Source: Acanthamoeba lenticulata (lineage: Eukaryota > Discosea > Longamoebia > Acanthamoebidae). Taken from it: DNA of 22,818 nucleotides. The stretch spans positions 1 to 22,818 of the forward strand of contig NAVB01000980.1 in assembly GCA_002179805.1 (NCBI GenBank). Reading direction: 5' to 3'. This document shows positions 1 to 8,241 of this stretch, one piece after another. The notes under the pieces were generated by a model. That model did no database searches. It was not told the origin of the DNA and worked only from the letters and a program-made list of their open reading frames with translations. How positions within the stretch are numbered: position 1 is the first letter of the stretch; the number at the start of each line of letters is the position of its first letter. Both the position numbers and the translations under genes were made by a program.

Positions 1-3000
1 CAGTTCGCACTGCTCGCGGGCAGCGCGAAGGTCCTCGGCCAGCCGTGCGTTGGCCGACTCGAGCTTGGTCCACTCAGACTTCATCAGGTCAAACACCTTG
101 CGGTCCCGCGCGCGGCCCGCCTCGGCCTCTTGGCGCAGCCGCCGCTCCTGCTCGGCGATGGCCTCGAGCGTAGCCTGCTGCTCCTTGAGGCCGGCCGACT
201 CGGCACGACCGGCCTTGACGGCCTCGGTCAGCAGCGTCTCGCGCTCGCGCGCCTCGCGAGCCGCTCGAGCGCGAAGTTCGACAGCCTCGTCGCGCTGGGC
301 TTCGGTTTGGCGGCGCTCTTCCTCTAGCCGGGCGTTGGCGGCCTCGAGCCGCTCGACTTGCCGCTGCCGCTCGGCCGACTCGACCTCGAGTCGGGCCTTG
401 GTGGCGACGACCTCGCGCAGCTCGTCCTCCTTGGCCTTGAGCTCGTGCCCGAGCGCAAGCTTGGCATTCTCAAGGGCGCGCAGCTCGGCCTCTTTACGCT
501 CGAGTGCAGCATCGTAGGCCTGGCGCGTGGCCTGGAGCTCGTGCTGTGCCCGCGCTCGGTCGTCCGCGGCCTGCTGGCGCAGATGAGCGACCACCTGGCA
601 AAGCTCGTGCTCCTTGGCCTGGGCCTCCTGCTCGACGGCCAGCTTGGCCCGCTCGACCGCCTGGAGCTCGTCGATCTTGGCCTCAAGGGCTGCGGTGTGG
701 GAGTCGCGCTCGGTCTGCAGCTGAGCCTCCATCCTGGCGTGGTCCTCGGCGGCGACTTGGCGCAGCTGCTCAAGCTCGGCTTGGGTATGGGCTCGTACAG
801 ATTCGGTCTCGCCCAGTCGTGCCTGCAGGCGGTCCACCTCCCCTACGAGCTCGGCCTCACGCTGGCGGGCAAGTTCGGCCTGGTGCGCGGCGTCTGATTC
901 TACGCGGGCCTTGGCCTGGCCAAGGGCGTCGAGGGCGCACAGAGTCTCGCGCTTCTCCTCGGTCAGACGAGCTTCGCGCTCGCCAGCGGCAGCAATCTCG
1001 GCCGCAGACCGCTCCTCACTGGCCTGCTTGGCCAGATGCAGGGCGTCGAGGTCAGCCGCGCGGGCTGCCAGCTCAGACTGGAGCTGCGCCACGTGTGCCT
1101 CGAGCCGGTTGACCTGCTGTTGCTTGTCCTGGACCACGGCTTCAAGTCGGGCCTTGTCCTCGTTCAGCTGGGCGAGCTCGTCCTCTGTGGCTTGCAGGTC
1201 TCCCTCGAGCGATTGCCGAATCTCGTCCATGGCTTGGAGCTGAGCAGCCTTGGTCGCCAGCTCGGCATCGTGGGCGGCACGAGTGGCCTCGAGCTCGCGC
1301 TGAGCCGCGGCGCTGTCGTCGGCGGCTTGCTGGCGCACTCGAGCGAGCTCGGCCTCCGTCTCAGCACGTGCGGCTTCAGTGGCTCCGAGCTCGTCGCGCG
1401 CTTGGGCTAACTGGGCCTCGGTAGCCTCCAGCCGGGCCTCGGTGGCTTTAAGGGCGTGGATCTTGTCGGTCTTCTCCGCGTCGAGCCGCGCGCTGAGCTC
1501 CTGGGCAGCAGTAAGCTCGGCAGCCGCCTGCTCGCGCTCAGCCAGGCGCTGCTGGAACACAGCGGCCAACTCAGCCTTGACCTCGTCGCGCTCGTGCTCG
1601 AGCTCAGCGTAGGCAGCCTCGATCTTGGCCACGCGCTGCAACACCGCGTCACGCTCGGCCTCTAGCCGGGCGTGGACCTCGCGAGCCTGATCCAGCTCGT
1701 CCTCCTTGAGCTGCACCGCCTGCTCCAGAGCTTGCTTGGCCTCCATCATGGCTTGCAGTTCGGCCGCCTTGAGCGCCATCTGCCCGTCGTGGGCCTCCCG
1801 GGTGGCCTCAAGCTCGCACTGGGCACGGGCGCTGTCCTCAGCAGCCTGCTGGCGCAGCTGCGCAAGGTCGGCCTCGACCTGGGCCCGCGCGGCCTCTGTG
1901 ACTTCGAGCTCGTTGCGGACTTGGGCCAGCTGGGCCGCGGTGGCCTCCAGCCGGGCCGTGACGGTGATCAGCTCGTCAATCTTTTGTGACTTCTCCTGCT
2001 CAACTGTCGCGGTCTGTTCGTGGGCCGCGGCGAGTTCGGCCGCCGCCTGCTGGCGCTCCATGGCGGCGCGTTGCTGCTGGGCCTCAAGCTCAGCCTCGAC
2101 GGCCTCGAGTTCGGCTTGGACTGTGGCCTTGTCAGTCTCGAGGTCGCTCACGCGTTGTCTAGCAGTGTCGCGCTCGGCCTCCAGCTTCATGTGGGCCTCG
2201 TGAGCCATGACGAGCTCGGCCTCCTTGTCGCTCAAGGCCTGCTCTAGCCCGCGGCGGGCGGCCTCAATGGCGCGCAGCTCGGCCTCCTTTTGCTGGTAGG
2301 CCGCCTGCAGGGCCTCGAGCTCGCGCTGGGCCTGGGCGCTGTCGTCGGCGGCCTGCTGGCGGACCTGCTCGAGCTCCTCGGCAGTTTCGGTGCGCTCGGT
2401 TTCGGCGGCCGCAAGGCGAGACCTGACATCGTCGAGCTGGCTCTGGGCCGCGTCGAGCCGCTCGGTTAGCAGGCGTTCGCGCAGGAGCGCATCCATCTCG
2501 GACTGGGCTTGCTGCTCTTCGGCTTGGGTCTTGGCGCACTCAAGGTCGGCCAGCGCTCGGGCCTGGTCGGCCTTCTCCCGGTCCAGCTGGGCATTAAGCT
2601 CCAGGGCCTCGGCCAGGCGGGCCGCGGCACTGTCACGCTCGGCCTCCACGGTCGCCTTGGCCGCGCTGAGCTCGTCAAAGGACTGCTGCAAAAGGGCGAG
2701 CTCCTTCTTGGCTGCGTTCTTGGTGAGGATGTTACGGGCCAGGTCATTCTTGCACGATTCGACTTGATCATGGGCCGTGCTGAGCTGCTCGGCGAGCCGC
2801 GCGTTGGCGCCCTCGAGCCGCGTCCGCTCGGCGGCCATCAGCTCTGACTTGTCCTCCGCTTCAGTGCGCAGCTGCTGCTGTTGCTCGAGGGCGACCTCGA
2901 GGTTGTGCCGCCGCGCGACGAGATCGGCCACTTGGTTGCGGCTGGCCTCGAGTTCCTGGTTGAGCTGAGCCTCACGCGCCTGGGCCTCTTGCGAGTGGCG

Positions 3001-4969
3001 GGCATCGAGCAGGGCGGCTTCGGCGAGGCGAGCCTCGGCCGTGGCCAACTCCCGCTCGAGCACGGCCTTGGCAGACTCGACCCGAGCCCTCTCCTGCTGG
3101 CGCTGTTCGCGCTCTGCGGCGAGCTCGTCCTGTACTCGGCGCAGCTGGTCCTGCTTGTCACAGTGGTCGCGCTCCAACGCCTGCCTGGCCTCGTTGATGG
3201 CCTGCAGCTCGGCGGCCTTCTGCGACAGCGCGGCCTCGTGGGTAGTCGCAGTGGTTTCGAGCTCGTATTGGAAGCGGGCCCGGTCGTCGGCCGCTTGCTG
3301 GCGTAGCTGCCCCAGCTCGGACTCAGTGCGGGCCCGGGCGGTCTCAGTGGCCACGAGCTGGCTCTGCACGTCGGCCAGCTGAGCCTGAGTAATCTCGAGG
3401 CGTTTAATGAGCTCTTCGTGGCGCTGCTGCGCCTCGGTCTCGGCCCGCGCTTGAGCCGAGATAATGCGCTCCTTCTCCTGCACGAGTGCATTCAGGGCCC
3501 GGACGGCCTCACTCTTCTTGTCGAGATCGGCCAGCGTAGTCTTGTACTGACCGTCCAGCTGCGTGTTGAGGGCCTCGAGCCTGCCGACCTGCCGTTGTCC
3601 CTCCTCCTTCTCGACCTCGAGTCGGGCCTTGGTGGCGACGACCTCGCGCAGCTCGTCCTCCTTGGCCTTGAGCTCGTGCCCGAGTGCGTGTTTGGCGTGC
3701 TCGAGGGCGCGCAGCTCGGCCTCCTTACGCTCAAGGGCGAGGTCATAGGCCTGACGCGTGGCCTGGAGCTCGTGCTGCGCTCGTGCCCGATCGTCCGCGG
3801 CCTGCTGACGCAGGTGGGTAAGCTCTTCCTCCTTTTTGAGACGCTCAGCCTCGACGGCGTTCAGCTCGTGCTGCACGTCGTTCAGCTGGGCCTCGGTGGC
3901 CGACAGCTGCTCGGTCACCTCGTGCAGGCGCGCGACGAGGAGTTCAAGGCGTTCCTTCTCCTGCGTCATCACCTCGAGTGCCCGAACGGTCTGGCTCTTC
4001 TCCTGGTTGAGGTGGGCGTTCTGTTGTCGCGCGCCAGCGAGTTCGGCCGCTACGCGCGCCTTCTCGGTTTCGAGGGCGTCGCGGGTGGCTCGCAGCTGTT
4101 CGTGTTCATGCTGCAGAGCATGAAGTGCTGTAGTCTGTTCGTGGGCAGTCTGCAGTTGACTCTTGAGGGACTCGAGCTCAGCCCGGGCCTCCTTGAGGTG
4201 GGCCTCGGCCTGCTCGGCCTTCTTCTGTGCTGCTTGCTGGACTCGCGTGGTTTTCTCGATGATTTGCTTGAGGTCGTTGATGTTGGCGTTGCACGCCTCA
4301 AGTTGGCGAACGTCGTCAAGCCTAGCCTTCTCGGCCGCGGTGAGCTTGTTGGTAATGTCTCGGTTCTCCTTCTCCAGGGCGGCCTTTTCGGAAGCTAGCG
4401 CGCTCTTGTCCTTCGTGAGCTGTGCAGCCTTCTCCTCGTGCGCCTTCAGCAACCCATTCAGCTTATCCAGCATCTTGGTGTGCGCATCCAGTTTCTCCTT
4501 CTCCGCCAGTTTCTGATGAATGTCACATCAACATCAGCTGCAAATTTTGGAAGATTGCCACCAAAATGAAGTAGATTCGAGGTCTTGGTGGTACCTCAGC
4601 TCGCAGCCTCACCAACAGCTGCTTCTGTTCGGTGACCTTGGCCTTTAGCCGCAACTGTTCGCTCGACGCGGCAGCCGAGGTGCTAGGGCGAGAAGAGACC
4701 ACTGACGAGTTGACTGCTGATCGTGAACTCGCGACGGATCGGCTTGTGTTCACATCGGAACAGATGGACGAGTCTACAAGACACGGTAATGTTATTTGTT
4801 GGGTGGGAAAGAAGGACGAGAAAATGGTTGGCATACCGGCGTCATTGAATCGTCTGGCTTTTGGAATAGTAATGGAGGCGCCACTCGTGTCGAGCGGCTT
4901 TACGTTGTAAGAGCCGGGACCAGGAATGTCGGACGGCTTGTCCACGAATCGGCTGCTCTTTGTGAACAT
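1..4969 (-). CDS. HMMR/RHAMM-like giant coiled-coil protein, 3' end outside the window
   Basis: Three exons are seen: 4837-4969, 4595-4773 and 1-4512 (continuing left). The introns of 63 nt (4774-4836) and 82 nt (4513-4594) have GT-AG ends and matching phases. At least 1,608 residues are in the window with no stop. The N-terminus has an SDIPGPGSYNVK motif at about residues 13-24 and an ARRFND motif about 20 residues later. This spacing matches the N-terminus of vertebrate HMMR and also fits a sperm-tail PG-rich (SHIPPO) repeat. After a Ser-rich linker, the third exon is one uninterrupted Leu/Glu/Ala/Arg/Gln heptad coil with no proline in its 1,504 codons. HMMR proteins bind microtubules and centrosomes; a cytoskeletal or spindle role here is inferred. 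The HMMR C-terminal region, if present, lies outside. Start chosen: ATG at 4969, directly before the conserved motif. A generic SHIPPO plus coiled-coil protein is the main alternative. Confidence 0.85.
379..3810 (-). repeat. Degenerate internal repeats within the coiled-coil gene
   Basis: The block 379-453 is identical to 3610-3684 (75 nt), and similarity continues on the low-coordinate-to-high side to about 585 and 3816. A short motif, RQQAADD(S/R)A or a close variant, occurs six times in the same frame. The six copies are anchored at 571, 1327, 1846, 2353, 3295 and 3802. Spacings are 252, 173, 169, 314 and 169 codons, so a unit of about 169 codons is evident with some units merged or expanded. 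The pattern suggests growth of the rod by segmental duplication. Confidence 0.7.
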
Positions 4970-5203
4970 TCTTGTGGTGGCACAAAAACCTCTCTACTCT
5001 CTGCTCTGTTTGGGAACAGCCAACAAACGTACTTAAACGTGGGCTGATTCTTTCAGGGCGGCAGCGGGGATCGATTAATAAACGATTCACCTCACCACAG
5101 TGCGTTTGTTTCGTCGTTTTGGCGCGCCAGCCGTTGGCGGCAACGAGCAGTCTACTTTTGGCGCCAAATCCCTTAACAATACCATAAATTCCAAGCATGT
5201 GAA
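4970..5203. promoter_or_regulatory. Divergent promoter with E2F-like sites
   Basis: This 234-bp gap separates the ATG of the HMMR-like gene (minus) from the ATG of the pseudokinase gene (plus). It contains TTTTGGCGCG at 5117-5126 and the perfect palindrome TTTGGCGCCAAA at 5157-5168. Both match the E2F/DP consensus TTTSSCGC; the palindrome matches on both strands. In animals HMMR is a cell-cycle-regulated gene, so E2F control of this pair is plausible. That link is inference. No clear TATA box was seen. Confidence 0.55.
5197..5202 (+). promoter_or_regulatory. Start-stop element (minimal uORF) just before the pseudokinase ATG
   Basis: ATG at 5197 is followed at once by TGA (5200-5202), one base before the proposed start ATG at 5204. 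Start-stop elements are known to stall ribosomes and reduce downstream initiation in other eukaryotes. It matters only if transcription starts upstream of 5197, which the sequence does not show. If 5204 is skipped, the next in-frame ATG is codon 36 at 5309-5311. Confidence 0.3.
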
Positions 5204-6481
5204 ATGTCAGACAAGACTCGAGAAGAATCCAGCAGCGGGTCATGCCTGCATCCTCCGACTGCGGTCTTCGCGAGCTCTCTCACGCCTTGCCCACCCAACA
5301 AGCTGAAGATGGAGGGCACCGCCGCCACGCCAACTACACCAACCACTCCCTCCACTGAGGAGAACAAGTCCACGTTACAGGTAGCCATGAAATCTCTGCA
5401 ACTCTCGAGTGATGCGGGCACCGCCCTGCTGCCTGTAGTTGCCAAGAAGGACATCATTCTGGGGTCCCGACTGGGCGGACGCGCCCTGCGTGAATGGCAC
5501 AAGGCTGCCGTGCACGGTACTGACGTCATCGTCAGCCGCCAGCGCGGCAACGACAACCCGCCAGCTGATGTGCGCCATGCCAACCTTCAGGCCTACGCCC
5601 TGCTGCGCCACCCCAACATCGTCACCCTCCTTGCGGCTACGGCCGACGGTGAGGTCATCACCGAAGTGTGCGACCACGACCTCCTGCCCACACCCGGCCT
5701 GGGGCAGACAGATGGTCGGCCGCGCTACCCTGTGGGGGACATCCTCACCTTTGCCCGCGACATCGCCCAGGCGTACGTTCATCAAGACCTTCATCGACTT
5801 CTGCCTCGACCTGTGACACTCACCTTGGCCATGCGAGTGGGGCTACAGCTTAGCGTGGGCTCACTGCATGAACGTCATCCATCGCGACGTCAAGCCCTCG
5901 CACTGGCTCGTCGTGGGCGATCGCGCCAAGCTGGGCGGGTGGATGTTTGCCGAGGTTCAAGTGGGCGACCTTCACGCCAAGCCCGACGAGCGCTTCCACG
6001 GCACACCTTTGTACATGGGTACGTCCTTTGGCCCGAAGCCCCGTAGAGGCTCTCTCCACGGACTCTGACGCGACTTGCCTTGCTGCAGCCCCCGAACTGT
6101 GGCGCCACGAGCCCTTTAACGGGAAGAAGGCCGATGTCTACAGCTTTGGGCTCGCCTTGTGGGAGGTCACCCATAACGCCTTTGCCTTTGCCGGTTTCAA
6201 CGATCTTCACGCCTTCCGCGCGGTATGTGATTGTTGATCGTTGTTCCTTGGGCTTCTCCTTCTTCTTGCGCGGCTCATGATGTGACGGCGGCCAGGCTGT
6301 GACCGAGCGTCAGGAGCGGCCGCCGCTGTCCGACCAGACGCCCGGGGCTGTGAACAGGCTGATCGCCAGCTGCTGGGCACAAGAGCCGGAGCAGCGGCCG
6401 ACCATGGTGGAGGTCGTGGACAGTCTCACGCGGATCATCTCCGCCCTCGACCTCCTGGAGGGCGTCGAGCCAGCCAAGTAA
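5204..6481 (+). CDS. Protein kinase-fold pseudokinase (TKL-like)
   Basis: Four exons, 5204-5772, 5849-6018, 6089-6222 and 6296-6481, join in phase to 352 codons. The introns are 76, 70 and 73 nt. A Thr/Pro-rich head of about 60 residues precedes a kinase fold. Recognisable parts are a glycine-loop remnant (LGSRLGG, 86-92), LRHPNIV (134-140), HRDVKPSHW (201-209), the MAPE motif (246-249), DVYSFGLALWEV (about 262-273) and a C-lobe CWAQEPEQRPTM. Key catalytic residues are missing. The VAIK lysine position reads VIVS, the catalytic-loop Asn is His, and DFG is replaced by GWM (about 220-222). It should therefore be catalytically dead or very weak and act as a scaffold or allosteric partner. Start 5204 gives the longest frame; Met36 is an alternative. 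Divergent from the HMMR-like gene, convergent with the gene at 6526-8037. Confidence 0.85.
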
Positions 6482-6525
6482 ATACGTAAACTTCTTTTTA
6501 TTGCTGCAAGGAGGAACAAGCTGGG

Positions 6526-8037
6526 TTACTCCTCCTCCTCCATGTTGGCTTCATCGTCATCGTTCTCCGTCCTTGGCCAGGGACACGCTCCTCTCGTGCT
6601 CGGCGTCACAGAAGAGCTTGTCGGCTTTCGTGCTGTCCTGGTGTCCACCTCGCTTCGATTTTCCCTTTCTGTTCAAGAACGGGCGCTCACCGCAATGCTT
6701 CTTGAAGAGGTTCCAGAGATCCCTTTGGCCTTGGGTTCGGAGGCGCTGTAAGAAGGCTTGTGGCGAGAAGCCGCGTCGTGGGCTCGTCTTCGTTTCCTCG
6801 TAGGTGAACACATCGTTTCTCTGCTTGATGTGGCTTACGATGGACAGCGGACCCAGCTCGACGTCCGCCATGCGGCCTCGTTTGTGCTTCAGGACGGCTG
6901 TGAAGATCTTCCGCTCGAACGTGGTGGTTGGTGCGAGGAATGCGAGCTTGAGGAGGTAGGGACGTTTGATGCCCTTGGCGTCGGTCTTGACCTTCCACGA
7001 CCTGTCCGGGTCGGGATAGAGCTTGATGTCCTCCTCTTTGGCGTGCTGTAGGTGAAGCTCGAAGTCGCTGCGCTTGTGCGAGATGGCGTCGAAAAGCACC
7101 ACCCAGATGGGCTTGCCTTCCTTGGGTCGGCCTTCCTGCGGTGGGACAAGCTCCGGCTTGCTCTTCTCGGGCATGAAGGTGAAGAAGGAGAACCTGGGGC
7201 TTGACTGCCAGGTCGCTCCATCTTGAACCTCATCCTCGGGCATGGTGGTCGAGGTCGAGGTGGTCGAGGTGGAAGTTGAGGTCGAAGGCAAGGGCGAGGT
7301 GGACGTTGAAGATGTTGTCAGCGCTCCAGTGTAGAGTCTTTTTGGTGGCTGATCCTCGGCAAACTCGACTGCTGGGCTCGGAGCCTCCAGCCGCCGCTTG
7401 CCGAGTAAGGTGGAAGGAGCCTTGGCTGAGGCTGCAGAGTGGCGTCCCTGAAGAAGGGTGAAGGCCTGCGTCCTTTGCCACAGCTCTTCGTGGCTCGACG
7501 CTCGTTGGTCCGGCAGAGGGGGCTCGAGTGGTCTAGGCATTGACGTAGGCCTGGGCGGAATCGACTGGTCGGCTGGCTCGGCGTGGACCCCCGGTAGTGC
7601 GTCGGTCACGGCAACCCTCCTGATCACTCCATGGTGAATCGTACAAGAGATAAAGGCAAACAGCAAGTGACCGCGTACAGGTTTTCGTGGTGTGAGTCAC
7701 TGGGCGGTCCGTTGTAGCTGGCTTGCTCTAACGCAAACCACTCACGGTCCCCAAGCACATTCAACCCAAGGAGCTTGGCCCACGACAAGTCCATCTCGTC
7801 TCCTGCCGTGGAGTCGTTCGACACGGCCGTCGGTAACGAGGGGACCTCAGGTCGTCCGTGGACGTAGCCTTCCTCGCTCTCAACGGCGTCCATCTCATTT
7901 GGGGAAAGGTCGATGTGGTCATAGGCCTGGTGTAGCTGAGCAGGTTCAACAGCAGGGAAGTTGGTCTGGTAAACATCTTCGGCAGGCGTGAAGCGTGAAG
8001 AAAAGGAGGCGAGAAGCTGGGTCGGTTCGTCAGGCAT
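6526..8037 (-). CDS. Unrecognised family protein, copy 1 (paralogue of 15959-17314)
   Basis: Exon 1 is 7679-8037 and exon 2 starts at 7619; the 59-nt intron (7620-7678) is phase 2, as in the paralogue. In the preferred model a second intron at 6633-6690 (strong donor GTGAGC, acceptor GGACAG, 58 nt) leads to a short last exon, 6526-6632, ending in an acidic ENDDDEANMEEE tail, for 464 residues in total. Without it the frame stops at 6557 (473 residues). The N-terminal third is acidic and polar, followed by a Ser/Thr low-complexity run. The C-terminal half carries the family core: WVVLFD, SWKV, a block starting FLAP, VELGPLSIVS, then FSPQAFL and a Trp-containing LWNLFKKH helix. I do not recognise a named domain. 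The pattern of alternating beta-type blocks with basic patches would fit a DNA- or ligand-binding fold, but that is speculation. Confidence 0.7.
7240..7312 (-). repeat. Ser/Thr-coding low-complexity tract
   Basis: A run of short GAGGTSGA-like units on the plus strand encodes a Ser-Thr-rich stretch (STST repeats) on the minus strand, inside copy 1 of the unrecognised family. It is absent from the paralogue at 15959-17314, so it looks like a local simple-sequence expansion in a disordered linker. Confidence 0.6.
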
Positions 8038-8241
8038 GGTGCAGCGTTTGTGGTGACTTGACACGATTTTTAGCGCAGGCCTATAATTATTTTCTATTCT
8101 TTGTGGCCAGTAAAAACAACTCCTCATTTAGGTCGAAATGCTATTGGTCTAGAATATTTGTAGAAATTTCATTTTAATTGGTTTACAAGAATTCTATGTG
8201 TTCGGGCTTGGAATCGAACCCACTGCACCTCCTCCATAGAC

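Noticed and set aside
3418..4398. Long plus-strand open frame (326 codons)
   Set aside because: It is antisense to the coiled-coil exon. GAG/CTG/GCC-rich codons stay open on the opposite strand, and the Leu/Gly product has no domain.
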